64,000 nucleotides of DNA from an uncultured Pelagibacteraceae bacterium (GCA_902537665.1 CACBCE010000001.1:1-64000), one strand, 5' to 3'; shown: positions 11,288 through 21,813, numbered from the stretch's first letter. The notes: generated by a model not told the origin, from the sequence alone. Translations and numbers: made by a program.

Positions 11288-11787
11288 TATTTAAATAATC
11301 CTACTTTTAAACTATCTGCTGAATAAATTTTTTTTCCATCAGCCAATACCACTCCATTAGCTAGACCAACAGTTGTTCCACCTGGGGACATAATTTTTTT
11401 CATATCAATTTCATACGTTACCAGTTTAACGTTTTGTAATACTTCACCTGTGAACTTTACCGTTCCAACTCCTAATGCCCTTCCTTTTCCAGGATTTCCT
11501 ATCCAGCCTAGATAAAACCCAACTAATTGCCACATAGCATCTAATCCTAAACATCCTGGCATAACAGGATCTTCTTTAAAGTGACAATCAAAAAACCAAA
11601 GATCATTTTTAATATCTAATTCAGCTTTTAATAAACCTTTTTTAAAAGCTCCCTTGTCTTCATTAATTTCTGTAATTCTATCAAACATAAGCATTGGTGG
11701 AAGAGGTAATTTAGCGTTACCTGGACCAAATAGTTTCCCTTCACCACAATTTATTAGTTCATTGTATGAGTAAGAGTTTTTTTTCAT
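11287..11787 (-). CDS. fabA: 3-hydroxydecanoyl-ACP dehydratase
   Basis: [28 protein letters not shown]. Confidence 0.96.
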   Translation of the reverse strand: MKKNSYSYNELINCGEGKLFGPGNAKLPLPPMLMFDRITEINEDKGAFKKGLLKAELDIKNDLWFFDCHFKEDPVMPGCLGLDAMWQLVGFYLGWIGNPGKGRALGVGTVKFTGEVLQNVKLVTYEIDMKKIMSPGGTTVGLANGVVLADGKKIYSADSLKVGLFK

Positions 11788-11845
11788 AAAATTGAATACT
11801 CTTATTTACTTGATTTTGTAACTATATAATATAATTATAATGTTG

Positions 11846-11862
11846 TTTAGAATAATTTTAAC
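11846..11862. promoter_or_regulatory. Imperfect ICE-like (Irr) box in irr/fabA divergent region
   Basis: TTTAGAA-TAA-TTTTAAC vs TTTAGAA-N3-TTCTAAA. Confidence 0.4.
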
Positions 11863-11880
11863 TAACAATTTGGTTAAAAA

Positions 11881-12279
11881 GTGAAATATATAGAAAAATT
11901 AAGAAATTCTGGATTAAGACCCACCAAGCAAAGACTTCAAATATGCGAGGTATTATTTAATACTGAAAGAACATTTCATTTCACAATAAATGATTTAGAG
12001 CGAAAAATTAAAGATAAAATAGATAACAAAATATCTTTAGCAACAATCTATAATACAGTTCATGCTTTTGAAAAAAAAGGATATTTAAAGCAAATCCCTA
12101 TAAACTCAAACCAAATTTATTTTGACACAAACATTACTGATCATCATCATTTTTATAATTTGAAAGATGGAAAGTTGATTGACTTAGAAAACTCTGATGT
12201 AGGACCCATAAATATCAAAAGAAAAATTGATGGGAAAAAAATCAAATCCATTGAAGTTCTTGTCAAACTCGAAGATTAA
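11881..12279 (+). CDS. irr: Fur-family regulator, Irr-like (GTG start)
   Basis: LRPTKQRLQICEVLF, LATIYNTVHAFEKKGYLKQI, DHHHFYNLKDG; located next to fabA as in other alphaproteobacteria. Confidence 0.85.
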   Translation: MKYIEKLRNSGLRPTKQRLQICEVLFNTERTFHFTINDLERKIKDKIDNKISLATIYNTVHAFEKKGYLKQIPINSNQIYFDTNITDHHHFYNLKDGKLIDLENSDVGPINIKRKIDGKKIKSIEVLVKLED

Positions 12280-12322
12280 TTTATCAATTTATTAAGCGTC
12301 ATTATTAACCAATTGACAGCTA

Positions 12323-12339
12323 TTTAGAACCATTATAAA
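12323..12339. promoter_or_regulatory. ICE-like (Irr) box upstream of katG
   Basis: TTTAGAA-CCA-TTATAAA; one mismatch to TTTAGAA-N3-TTCTAAA. Confidence 0.55.
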
Positions 12340-12378
12340 CTGTAAAAATTACCAACATATAACATGGGGAAATAATAA

Positions 12379-14616
12379 ATGAGTACTGAAAATTTTAAAA
12401 ATAAATCTTTTAAAGCGAATGAGCTAAGTAAATGTCCTTTTACAGGAGCAGGCACACCTGCAAAGTTTTCTGCAGGAAGAGGTCAAACAGTAAGAGACTT
12501 CTGGCCAAATAGTTTAAATTTAAAAATTCTTAGTCAGCATTCTAATTTATCAAACCCTATGGACAAAAAATTTAATTATGCAAAAGAATTTAAAAAACTT
12601 AATTTCAAGGCGTTAAAAAAAGATTTAAAAAAATTAATGACAGACTCACAAGAATGGTGGCCTGCAGATTATGGTCATTATGGTCCTCTATTTATCCGAT
12701 TAGCTTGGCACGCTGCAGGAACTTACAGGACCGGTGATGGAAGAGGTGGTGCAGGTACTGGTAATCAAAGATTCGCTCCACTCAATTCTTGGCCAGATAA
12801 CGTGAATTTAGATAAAGCAAGGTTACTTTTATGGCCAATCAAAAAAAAATATGGAAGAAAAATTTCATGGGCAGATCTATTTATATTAGTTGGAAACGTT
12901 GCATTAGACTCCATGGGTTTTAAAACTTTCGGTTTTGGTGCAGGTAGAACAGATATCTGGGAACCAGAAGATGATATTTATTGGGGTTCAGAAAAAGAAA
13001 TGCTAGGTGTTGAGAGATACAGTGGAAAAAGAGATTTAGAGCAGCCGTTAGGTGCTTCACACATGGGCTTAATTTATGTGAATCCACAAGGTCCAGACGC
13101 AAATCCAGATCCACTATTAGCAGCACACGATATTAGAGAAACATTTGGACGAATGGCTATGAACGATTATGAGACAGCAGCTTTAGTTGCTGGAGGACAC
13201 ACATTTGGAAAATCTCATGGAGCAGCATCAGAAACTTACAAAGGTCCAGATCCAGAAGCTTCAAAACTTCAAGAGCAATCTACTGGATGGAATAGTGGAT
13301 ATAAATCTGGAAAAGGTGTCGATACAATAAGTAGTGGTATCGAAGGTGCTTGGACTCAAAATCCTACTAAGTGGGACATGGGTTATTTAGATTGTTTATA
13401 CGGTCATGATTGGGAATTAACAAAAAGTCCAGCAGGAGCTCATCAGTGGACCCCAAAGAAAAATGGTCAAAAAATCAAAATGGTTCCAGACGCGCATCAA
13501 AAAGGTGTGCTTCATCCACCAATGATGCAAACAACAGATATATCAATGAAAGTTGACCCAAGTTACGGACCAATTACAAAGCATTTTCATCAAAATCCTA
13601 AAGAGTTTCATGATGCATTTGCTAGGGCGTGGTTTAAATTAACTCACAGAGATATGGGCCCAAGAGTTTGCTACTTGGGTAGTGAAGTTCCAAAAGAGCA
13701 ATTAATTTGGCAAGATCCAATTGATAAACCAAAGTACAAACTTAAATCAAAAGATATAAAAGATTTAAAAAACAAAATCTTTAAATCAAAAATATCAATT
13801 TCAGATTTAGTTTCTACTGCATGGGCATCAGCCTCAACTTTTAGAGGATCAGATAAAAGAGGTGGTGCTAACGGTGCAAGAATAATCCTAGAACCACAAA
13901 AAAATTGGACTGTGAATAATCCTAAGAAATTATCAACTGTGATTAAAGGTCTAAATAAAATTAAAGACCAATTTGATAATAAAAAGAAAAGTGTATCAAT
14001 GGCAGACTTAATTGTCTTAGCAGGTGGTGTTGGTATTGAGATGGCTGCTAAAAAAGCAGGCCATAAGGTTAACGTTCCATTTTCAGCAGGTAGAGGAGAT
14101 GCAAGACAAGACCAGACTGATATTCATTCTTTTGGTCTTCTTGAGCCTTTGGCAGATGGTTTTAGAAACTATTTGAATGGAGGAACTTCCAATGTTTCAG
14201 CAGAGGAAAAATTGGTTGATAAAGCACAACTAATGGGTCTGACCGCACCAGAAATGACAGCACTTATAGGAGGTATGAGAGTTTTAAATACTAACTATGA
14301 TGGTTCAAATTATGGAGTTTTTACAAATAAACCTGGTTCTCTTACTAACGATTATTTCGTAAATTTATTGGACATGAATACTACATGGAAAGAGGAAGAC
14401 AAATCAGAACAAACATTTGTAGGAAGAGATAGAAAAACTCAAAAAACTAAATGGAAAGCAACAAGGGTTGATTTGATTTTTGGATCAAATTCTCAACTAA
14501 GAGCTCTTGCAGAAGTTTATGCCTGCGAGGACTCAAGTGAAAAATTTGTTAAAGATTTTATAGCTGCATGGGTGAAAGTTATGAATTCTGATCGATTTGA
14601 TTTGAAATTAAATTAA
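12379..14616 (+). CDS. katG: Catalase-peroxidase
   Basis: [54 protein letters not shown]. Confidence 0.97.
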   Translation: MSTENFKNKSFKANELSKCPFTGAGTPAKFSAGRGQTVRDFWPNSLNLKILSQHSNLSNPMDKKFNYAKEFKKLNFKALKKDLKKLMTDSQEWWPADYGHYGPLFIRLAWHAAGTYRTGDGRGGAGTGNQRFAPLNSWPDNVNLDKARLLLWPIKKKYGRKISWADLFILVGNVALDSMGFKTFGFGAGRTDIWEPEDDIYWGSEKEMLGVERYSGKRDLEQPLGASHMGLIYVNPQGPDANPDPLLAAHDIRETFGRMAMNDYETAALVAGGHTFGKSHGAASETYKGPDPEASKLQEQSTGWNSGYKSGKGVDTISSGIEGAWTQNPTKWDMGYLDCLYGHDWELTKSPAGAHQWTPKKNGQKIKMVPDAHQKGVLHPPMMQTTDISMKVDPSYGPITKHFHQNPKEFHDAFARAWFKLTHRDMGPRVCYLGSEVPKEQLIWQDPIDKPKYKLKSKDIKDLKNKIFKSKISISDLVSTAWASASTFRGSDKRGGANGARIILEPQKNWTVNNPKKLSTVIKGLNKIKDQFDNKKKSVSMADLIVLAGGVGIEMAAKKAGHKVNVPFSAGRGDARQDQTDIHSFGLLEPLADGFRNYLNGGTSNVSAEEKLVDKAQLMGLTAPEMTALIGGMRVLNTNYDGSNYGVFTNKPGSLTNDYFVNLLDMNTTWKEEDKSEQTFVGRDRKTQKTKWKATRVDLIFGSNSQLRALAEVYACEDSSEKFVKDFIAAWVKVMNSDRFDLKLN

Positions 14617-14639
14617 ATTTGAAAAAAATATAAAGTTAT

Positions 14640-15236
14640 ATGGCAACAGCAAATTTTGAGGATTTTTACGAAGTTCCAAATCTAAATTTTGACATTTCAA
14701 AGTTAAAAGATGACTTAGATAAAATTTTGAAATTAAAAAAATTTAATACACCAGGTGTTACACATTTTGGTGCAATTCCATTAAACCAAATTCCAAACGA
14801 TAAGAGCTCAATTGAAGGGAGCAATATTAGAGGAAAATATTGGACAATTGCAGATGAAACTGGAAAAGAGGTTTCAAGAGATGTTGATATAGATGAGTCT
14901 AAATATACACAATTAATACCTGAATTTGAAAATACATACTTTGCAGAAGTTTACAAAGTTCTTAGTAAGAGATTTAAATTGGGAAGGGTCAGGCTCTTAT
15001 TAAAAGAACCTAGATCAACCTTGAGTTGGCACAAAGATCCAGAATGCAGGCTTCATGTGCCTATAATAACAAACAAAGGGTGTTCAATGGTTATAGAGAA
15101 TGTTGCTAAACATTTACCCGCAGATGGGAAAGTTTGGATTACAAATAACACTAAATATCATAATTTTTTTAATGGAGGTGAACAGGCTAGAATACACCTT
15201 GTTGCTTGTGTTCTTGAGAGTCCTTTTAAAAACTGA
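14640..15236 (+). CDS. Putative aspartyl/asparaginyl beta-hydroxylase-like 2OG-Fe(II) oxygenase
   Basis: TLSWHKDPECRLHVPIITN (HxD) and distal ARIHLV histidine. Confidence 0.7.
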   Translation: MATANFEDFYEVPNLNFDISKLKDDLDKILKLKKFNTPGVTHFGAIPLNQIPNDKSSIEGSNIRGKYWTIADETGKEVSRDVDIDESKYTQLIPEFENTYFAEVYKVLSKRFKLGRVRLLLKEPRSTLSWHKDPECRLHVPIITNKGCSMVIENVAKHLPADGKVWITNNTKYHNFFNGGEQARIHLVACVLESPFKN

Positions 15237-15475
15237 TGGAAATTACTAAAGGCATTTTTCAAGCATCACAAAATATTTATCAAAATAATAAGGGTTCTTT
15301 ACTCAGAACAGTAATTTATACGATTGGTCACTTTGCAATTGCGATTACAGTTTTAATGATAGTAGCAGATGTTTCTTTTAAAATTGCACTGACGGATGCA
15401 ATTGTTGAACCAATTGCAAATTCAATTTGGTATTTTATTTTAGATAAATGGTGGACAAGTAAGTCAAAAAAATAA
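15236..15475 (+). CDS. DUF2061-like small membrane protein
   Basis: SLLRTVIYTIGHFAIAITVLMIVADVSFKIALTDAIVEPIANSIWYFILDKWW. Confidence 0.65.
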   Translation: MEITKGIFQASQNIYQNNKGSLLRTVIYTIGHFAIAITVLMIVADVSFKIALTDAIVEPIANSIWYFILDKWWTSKSKK

Positions 15476-15510
15476 GAAGACACTATATCCCCAAAAAAAA
15501 AAGCAATTAG

Positions 15511-15552
15511 TAATCATTCGCAAAAAAGTTTCGATAATAATAATCATTCGCA
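15511..15552. repeat. Two exact copies of TAATCATTCGCA, start to start 30 bp
   Basis: 15511-15522 and 15541-15552. Confidence 0.8.
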
Positions 15553-15596
15553 GGGATAGTTATTGAAATAAATTTATTTATGATTAATTTTTCATC

Positions 15597-15776
15597 ATGC
15601 AAACAGAAAATTATAATTGTAAAAAATGTGGACTAACAATTTCCTCAACTTGTTCCAAGTGTGATAAAATTGTTGATGTTGAAGTTCTTGATGATGGTTG
15701 TATTGTTCAGAAAACAAAATGTTTAGATTGTGCAAATGCTCCCGTAATCAAGGATGTTTGTGAGCAACAAAAGTAG
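15597..15776 (+). CDS. 59-aa Cys-rich (zinc-ribbon-like) protein
   Basis: MQTENYNCKKCGLTISSTCSKCDKIVDVEVLDDGCIVQKTKCLDCANAPVIKDVCEQQK*; three CxxC motifs. Confidence 0.65.
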   Translation: MQTENYNCKKCGLTISSTCSKCDKIVDVEVLDDGCIVQKTKCLDCANAPVIKDVCEQQK

Positions 15777-15812
15777 TTTAACATTAAAAAATATAAGTCC
15801 AGTAGATTAAGA

Positions 15813-16253
15813 TTAATTAACACCCCAGGAATTTTCTATTTTTACCCAACCCTTAAAATTTCCAGTTTTCACCTTACACCAATCATCATTACAATTCTGT
15901 ATTAACAAAACTCTACCTTTTTCTATTTTTGCTAAAGGTTTTGAAAAATTTGTTGGCTTGCTAAACAAAATTTTATCGACCTTTGGTATTAAAGAATTAA
16001 CTTTTTTGAGTTGAGAGACATGTATCCATCCACTATTATTTTTGAGATCAATAATCCTTCTAAAATTTTCCTTCTTATCAATTTGCTTAATAGGTAAATT
16101 TATTTTTTTATAAATATATTTGATAGGGTACTCAAACCCTGGACCATATCTTACATTTACTTTATTTTTTTTTAATGAAAGGAAAGTATTATTTGCAAAA
16201 ACACTTAATGGAAAAAAAATCCAGAGCAGAATTAAAAAATATAACTTTTTCAT
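15813..16253 (-). CDS. Secreted bacterial SH3-domain protein
   Basis: Signal peptide; VNVRYGPGFEYPIKYIY and WCKVKTGNFKGWV SH3-like repeats. Confidence 0.75.
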   Translation of the reverse strand: MKKLYFLILLWIFFPLSVFANNTFLSLKKNKVNVRYGPGFEYPIKYIYKKINLPIKQIDKKENFRRIIDLKNNSGWIHVSQLKKVNSLIPKVDKILFSKPTNFSKPLAKIEKGRVLLIQNCNDDWCKVKTGNFKGWVKIENSWGVN

Positions 16254-16267
16254 TACTAAGCTACACC

Positions 16268-17005
16268 TTAGTTTTTATTAAATTTAACTTTTCTAAAATT
16301 GAGATTTAAAAGATCAATAATTAATATCTGATTTTTTAAAGTTTGCCCAATTTTCATAATCATTTTTAAAGCCTCATTAGCTTGGGTTGTTCCTACAATT
16401 GATGCAGTTGTGCCTAGAACTCCCTCAAATTCACAATTTAGGTTATTATCTGAAATTTCATTTTCTTGGTAGAAACTTTTTAAAGAAGCTGTTTTTTTAT
16501 CGTTAAAATCAAATGTAAATACATGACCATCAAATTTACTGATTGCCCCTGTCACTAATTTTTTTTTTAATTTTACACAGAAATCATTAATTAAAAATTT
16601 TGTCTTAAAATTATCTGACCCATCAATTATTATTTCATAATCTTTAATTATATTTTTGATATTATTCTTATTGAGTTTTAATTTATAAGTTTTAATTTTA
16701 GTAGATGGATTTATTTCCCTCAGTTTTTTTGCGGCTACACTAACTTTTAATTTTTTTATATCTTTAGAAGTAAATAAGCTTTGCCTATGTATGTTGGAAA
16801 TATTTACGATATCATTATCAACAAGACCAATAGTTCCAATACCAGCTCTTACAAGATTTTCTGCAGCTGGACAACCTAAACCTCCAACACCAACAATTAA
16901 AATTTTAGAGGATAAAATTTTCTTTTGACCTCTCGCACCTATATTTTTTAAAACTAATTGTCTTGAGAATCTTTCGATTTGAGATTTGTTAAGATTTTCT
17001 CTCAT
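16268..17005 (-). CDS. ThiF/MoeB/HesA family adenylyltransferase
   Basis: RFSRQLVLKNIGARGQKKILSSKILIVGVGGLGCPAAENLVRAGIG. Confidence 0.85.
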   Translation of the reverse strand: MRENLNKSQIERFSRQLVLKNIGARGQKKILSSKILIVGVGGLGCPAAENLVRAGIGTIGLVDNDIVNISNIHRQSLFTSKDIKKLKVSVAAKKLREINPSTKIKTYKLKLNKNNIKNIIKDYEIIIDGSDNFKTKFLINDFCVKLKKKLVTGAISKFDGHVFTFDFNDKKTASLKSFYQENEISDNNLNCEFEGVLGTTASIVGTTQANEALKMIMKIGQTLKNQILIIDLLNLNFRKVKFNKN

Positions 17006-17439
17006 TTACCAGTTGAACCAAAACCACCTGATCCTCTTATTGACTCCGGAAGTTCATTTGTTTCTTCTAGATCCATTTTCATAATTGGAGTTAAAATCAT
17101 TTGAGCGACTCTATCGTTGTTATTGATCTTAAAACTTTTATTACCATGATTAAATAAAATAACTTTTATTTCCCCTCTATAATCACTATCAATTGTACCA
17201 GGTGTATTTAAAACACTAATATTGTTTTTTGCCGATAATCCTGATCTTGGTCTAATTTGAATTTCATATTCTTTGGGAAATGCAACTGATAATCCAGTTG
17301 GTACTAGGCATGATTCCCCTGGCTTTAATTCAATTGATTTATTTATATATGCCATTAGGTCCATACCAGATGCACCATCAGTTTTATATGATGGTAATTT
17401 TACAGAAGGTTTTAATTTTTTTACTAAAACTTTAATCAT
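17002..17439 (-). CDS. dut: dUTP pyrophosphatase
   Basis: DGASGMDLMAY, RPRSGLSAKN, GTIDSDYRGEIKV, RGSGGFGSTG. Confidence 0.96.
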   Translation of the reverse strand: MIKVLVKKLKPSVKLPSYKTDGASGMDLMAYINKSIELKPGESCLVPTGLSVAFPKEYEIQIRPRSGLSAKNNISVLNTPGTIDSDYRGEIKVILFNHGNKSFKINNNDRVAQMILTPIMKMDLEETNELPESIRGSGGFGSTGK

Positions 17440-18638
17440 TAGTTTAAATGATCAATGATTTTTTCAACTAACTCGTCTGAAATTTCTGATTTAGATTTAT
17501 ATTTAAGTCTTTCTGTTTTTTTATTTTTATAAAGAATTGATACTTCATTAAAATCTGACTCAAAACCAATTGATTTATTTGATACATCATTTGCAACTAT
17601 CCAGTCACAGTTTTTATCACTTAGTTTTTTACTAGCATAGTTTTCTAAATCATTCGTCTCAGCAGCGAAGCCTACCACAAGTTTTGGTCTTAAGTAATTA
17701 TGTTTGGAGACATAATCAAGAATATCTATATTCATTTCTAATTCTAAACTAATTTCATCTTGTTTTTTTATTTTAATTTTTGAAGTCTCTTTTGACTTAT
17801 AGTCACACACTGCTGCTGAAAATATTGCAACATCAGCTGGTAAACTTTTAAGCGTTGATTGAAACATTTCTTCAGCCGTTTCAACCTTTATCAAATTAAT
17901 ATCATTATTTATTTCTAAATTTGTTGGGCCTGAAATCAAAGTTGTCTCAAAACCTTTTTTTACTAACGATTTAGCAATTTCATATCCTTGTTTACCACTG
18001 GATTTATTAGATATATATCTTACTGGATCAATGTACTCCTTGGTTGGTCCTGCAGTAACGATCGCCTTTAATTTATTTTTTATTTTTAGGTTTTTGAAGT
18101 AAACATTTATCTTATCTATTATCTCCTTCGGTTCTGACATTTTTCCCTCTCCATATTCTCCACATGCCATATCTCCAATTTCAGGACCAATTAATTCATA
18201 GTTGTAGTCCTTAAGTTTTGTTACATTTTGTTTAGTAGACTGATGCTCCCACATTCTTACATTCATAGCAGGAGCAATAAAAATTTTTTTATTTGACGCA
18301 AGAGCAACAGTTGAAGCTAAATCGTCTGAAATTCCATTAGCAAGTTTAGATATTGTATTAGCTGTTGCAGGTGCAATTAAGATGAGGTCTGCCCATCTAG
18401 AAAGACTAATGTGATCCATTTCTGCTTCATTTTCTATACTAAAAAGATCCTGATAAACTTTAGATTGAGACAATGAGGTAATTGAAAGAGGCGTTACAAA
18501 TTCAGCACCACTCTTAGTAAGAATTGTTTTTATACTTACGCCATCTTTTTTTAAAAGCCTGATTAATTCAAGACTTTTATAGGCAGCTATACCTCCACAA
18601 ATTATTAATAAAATTTTTTTATTATCTAAGTTACTCAT
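17439..18638 (-). CDS. coaBC: Phosphopantothenoylcysteine decarboxylase/ligase
   Basis: GGIAAYKSLELIR, PAMNVRMW, TAGPTKEYIDPVRYISNKSSGKQGYEIA. Confidence 0.95.
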   Translation of the reverse strand: MSNLDNKKILLIICGGIAAYKSLELIRLLKKDGVSIKTILTKSGAEFVTPLSITSLSQSKVYQDLFSIENEAEMDHISLSRWADLILIAPATANTISKLANGISDDLASTVALASNKKIFIAPAMNVRMWEHQSTKQNVTKLKDYNYELIGPEIGDMACGEYGEGKMSEPKEIIDKINVYFKNLKIKNKLKAIVTAGPTKEYIDPVRYISNKSSGKQGYEIAKSLVKKGFETTLISGPTNLEINNDINLIKVETAEEMFQSTLKSLPADVAIFSAAVCDYKSKETSKIKIKKQDEISLELEMNIDILDYVSKHNYLRPKLVVGFAAETNDLENYASKKLSDKNCDWIVANDVSNKSIGFESDFNEVSILYKNKKTERLKYKSKSEISDELVEKIIDHLN

Positions 18639-18646
18639 CGTATGAA

Positions 18647-20224
18647 TTAAAATACCAATAGACCAAAAATTACAAGGACTAAAAAGCCAATAATAGATTG
18701 ATTTCTAAAAGTGGTCATTTCTGATTTTTTTGTATTCAAAGCGGTATAGGAGTTTGAATTTTGTGGAATTTGTCCACTAGCTAAATATGTTAGAGCTTGA
18801 TTAGCTTTATCCATTATTTCTGGGAATTCTGGTAATCTTTTAATCACTTCAGAGGTACTTTGAATTGTTTCATTAATTGTGTTCATAGGATCTTTTGTAT
18901 CTCTTAACCAATTTTCTAGAACAGGTTTAGATGTAGTCCAAATGTTTGTATTTGGATTTAATTTTCTGGCTACACCCTCCACAACAACCATTGTTTTTTG
19001 GAGCATCAGAAGTTGAGGTTGTGTTTGCATGTTAAATTTTTCTGTAACATCAAATAATTGCTTTAATAATTTTCCACCAGAAATATCTTTAACTGTTTGG
19101 CCAAAAATTGGTTCACCAATTGATCTTAGGGCTTGAGCAAGGTCATCAATTGGAACTTCTTTAGGAACCAGTCCAGCAATTAAGTGCACCTCTGCTACTT
19201 TACGATAATCTCTTTGGATAAAACCAAATAGTATTTCTGCTAAAAATCTTTTACTCATTTTATCAAGTCTGCCCATTATTCCAAAATCAATTGGAACTAT
19301 ATGACCATTATTATCTATAAATATATTTCCTTGATGCATATCAGCATGAAAAAATCCATCTCGTACTGCATGTCTTAGAAAATTTTGAATAATGTCGTTT
19401 GCAATTTTTTCAGTATTTAAATTTCTTTTTTTTAGTTCCTCAGTTTCTCTAATAGAAATTCCATCAACCCAATCTAATGTCATTACATTTTCGCTTGTAT
19501 AATTCCAATAAATTTCAGGAACTCTAAATCCAACATCATTTTTAGTGTTTTCAGCGTATTCATTAGCTGCAGCTGCTTCGAATCTTAAATCCATTTCTAA
19601 ATTTGTTATTTCTTTAAGTAAAAAAACTACCTCTACCAACTTTAATCTTTTTGTTTTTTTAATAAATGACTCCACTAAAAAAGCAAAAAGCATAATTGCA
19701 TCAATCTCATCATTAAAAATTTTTTTTATGTCTGGGCGTAAAATCTTTATTGCAACATCCTTGATAGTCCCATTATCGTTGATTTGAGCCTTATGAACTT
19801 GAGCTATAGAGGCTGCTGCAACCGGCTCACTTAAATTGATAATTGAGTTATATGTCTCATTTCCTAAATCATTTTTTATGATTTCTTTAGCTCGTATAAG
19901 TGAAAAAGGTGGCAACTTATCCTGAAGATTTTCAAGTTGTTTGGAGAGGCTTTCTCCAATTATGTCTGGTCGCGTAGCTAAGAATTGCCCCAGTTTTATA
20001 AAAGTTGTACCCATAGACTCTAAGGAGTCTGCTAAGCTCTCGCCTTCACTTTTATCAATTTTTTTTTTTTTAGGTGTAAAAGATATTGATAAAAATTTAA
20101 ATAGCAATGTGATTGCTAATGGCGGCTTTTGAAATTTTGAGATTATCTCTAAGATATTTGAATTAGCTATTTTTCGTCCAAGTTTAAATAAAGTAATAAA
20201 TTTTTTTATCATTAAACTTTCCAA
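18647..20224 (-). CDS. ubiB: Ubiquinone biosynthesis ABC1/UbiB-type kinase
   Basis: GTTFIKLGQFLATRPDIIG, DGFFHADMHQGNIFID. Confidence 0.95.
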   Translation of the reverse strand: MESLMIKKFITLFKLGRKIANSNILEIISKFQKPPLAITLLFKFLSISFTPKKKKIDKSEGESLADSLESMGTTFIKLGQFLATRPDIIGESLSKQLENLQDKLPPFSLIRAKEIIKNDLGNETYNSIINLSEPVAAASIAQVHKAQINDNGTIKDVAIKILRPDIKKIFNDEIDAIMLFAFLVESFIKKTKRLKLVEVVFLLKEITNLEMDLRFEAAAANEYAENTKNDVGFRVPEIYWNYTSENVMTLDWVDGISIRETEELKKRNLNTEKIANDIIQNFLRHAVRDGFFHADMHQGNIFIDNNGHIVPIDFGIMGRLDKMSKRFLAEILFGFIQRDYRKVAEVHLIAGLVPKEVPIDDLAQALRSIGEPIFGQTVKDISGGKLLKQLFDVTEKFNMQTQPQLLMLQKTMVVVEGVARKLNPNTNIWTTSKPVLENWLRDTKDPMNTINETIQSTSEVIKRLPEFPEIMDKANQALTYLASGQIPQNSNSYTALNTKKSEMTTFRNQSIIGFLVLVIFGLLVF

Positions 20225-20916
20225 CCACTATGTATAGATATTATTCCATTAGAGAAATTCCTATAATTGCATTTTTGAAATTTATTCATTTTCATATATT
20301 CTAAAAGCTCTTCTTGATTGACAAAATTATCAATACTTTCAACAAGATAATCATATGGTTCTCTTTGTCCAACAACGTATTTTCCAATTAAAGGAATTAA
20401 TTTTGAATATTTTTTGTAGATAAATTCCAAGTTTTTATTTTGTATTTTGGAAAATTCTAAACAAAAAAATCTTCCACCTTTTTTTAAAACTCTATATGCC
20501 TCTGATAGGGATCTATTTAAATCTTTAGTATTTCTTAGTCCAAAACTAATTGTATAAAAATCAAATGTATTATTTTCAATGGGAAGTTTTTCTGCGCTAG
20601 AGATTATCCACTTTACATTTTTGTAATTTTTGAGCTTTTCTTTTCCTTTGGCCACCATTCCTTTATTTGGATCAATACAAATAATATGATTATTAATATC
20701 TGTGTTATCTAAATAAAGTTTTCCTATATCTCCAGTACCACAAGCAACATCAACCAAGCTTTTATTTTTTGATGGCCCCATCATATTAATTAAATTTTTT
20801 TTCCAAAGCCTATGTATTCCTAATGACATAAAATCATTCATTAAATCATATTTATCAAAAACTTGATCAAATACGCCTTGAACTAGTCCTTTTTTATTTT
20901 GAAGATATTGTTGCAT
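20212..20916 (-). CDS. ubiE: Ubiquinone/menaquinone biosynthesis methyltransferase
   Basis: VFDQVFDKYDLMNDFMSLGIHRLWK; DVACGTGDI. Confidence 0.95.
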   Translation of the reverse strand: MQQYLQNKKGLVQGVFDQVFDKYDLMNDFMSLGIHRLWKKNLINMMGPSKNKSLVDVACGTGDIGKLYLDNTDINNHIICIDPNKGMVAKGKEKLKNYKNVKWIISSAEKLPIENNTFDFYTISFGLRNTKDLNRSLSEAYRVLKKGGRFFCLEFSKIQNKNLEFIYKKYSKLIPLIGKYVVGQREPYDYLVESIDNFVNQEELLEYMKMNKFQKCNYRNFSNGIISIHSGWKV

Positions 20917-20938
20917 TTTTAAATAATTATTTATTTAA

Positions 20939-20944
20939 TATAAT
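20939..20944 (+). promoter_or_regulatory. -10 box (TATAAT) of mutM
   Basis: Perfect consensus ending 5 nt before the mutM ATG. Confidence 0.5.
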
Positions 20945-20949
20945 AGTAA

Positions 20950-21813
20950 ATGCCAGAATTACCAGAAGTAGAAATAGTCCGACAATCTTTATTAAAAAAT
21001 ATAAAAGGTAAAAAAATCAACAAAGTTTTGGTTAGAAACAGAAACTTAAGATTTAAATTGGAAAATTCTTTCGAAAAGAAGCTCAAAAATAAATTCATTT
21101 TAAATATTAAAAGATTCTCAAAATATTTGATTATTGAGCTGGAAAATAAAAGTTTTTGTATAGTTCATTTAGGAATGTCAGGAACAATTCATATTCTTAA
21201 AAAAAGAAGAGACAATCTTCCAACCAATACCAGTTTCTATAATTCACCAAATTTGCCTAAAAATCACAACCACGTTGAACTTTTCTTTAAGAACATGAAG
21301 TTAATTTATAATGATCCAAGAAGATTTGGTTACTTTCAGTTTTTAAATAATTTTAACAGTTTAAAAAAAAAGTTTAAAAATTTTGGTCCAGAACCTTTTG
21401 ATAAAAAATTTAATTCAAAGTATCTAATCAATTATTTTAAAAAAAAGGACAAGAATATAAAAAATTTTTTATTAGATCAAAATTTTGTATCTGGAATTGG
21501 AAATATATATGCAAGCGAAATTTTATATTTATCAAAAATTAATCCTTCGCTACCAGCTAAATATCTGAAAAAAAATCAATGCAAAAATATAGTTATAAAC
21601 TCAAGAAAAATTTTAAAAAATGCTATAAAAAAAGGTGGATCAACCATAAGAGATTTTAAAAATATTAAAGGTGATCAAGGTAATTTTCAAAAAGAGTTCA
21701 AGGTTTATGGTAGAGATAAACAAAATTGTAAAAGATTTAGTTGTTCGGGAACAATTAATAAAATAACTCAATCAAATAGATCAACATTCTGGTGTGAAAT
21801 ATGTCAAAAATGA
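20950..21813 (+). CDS. mutM: Formamidopyrimidine-DNA glycosylase
   Basis: PELPEVEIVR N-terminus; C-terminal zinc finger. Confidence 0.96.
   Translation: MPELPEVEIVRQSLLKNIKGKKINKVLVRNRNLRFKLENSFEKKLKNKFILNIKRFSKYLIIELENKSFCIVHLGMSGTIHILKKRRDNLPTNTSFYNSPNLPKNHNHVELFFKNMKLIYNDPRRFGYFQFLNNFNSLKKKFKNFGPEPFDKKFNSKYLINYFKKKDKNIKNFLLDQNFVSGIGNIYASEILYLSKINPSLPAKYLKKNQCKNIVINSRKILKNAIKKGGSTIRDFKNIKGDQGNFQKEFKVYGRDKQNCKRFSCSGTINKITQSNRSTFWCEICQK

Noticed and set aside
15511-15552. Repeat pair considered as CRISPR
   Set aside because: Only two 12-nt copies with an 18-nt gap; no cas genes and no array
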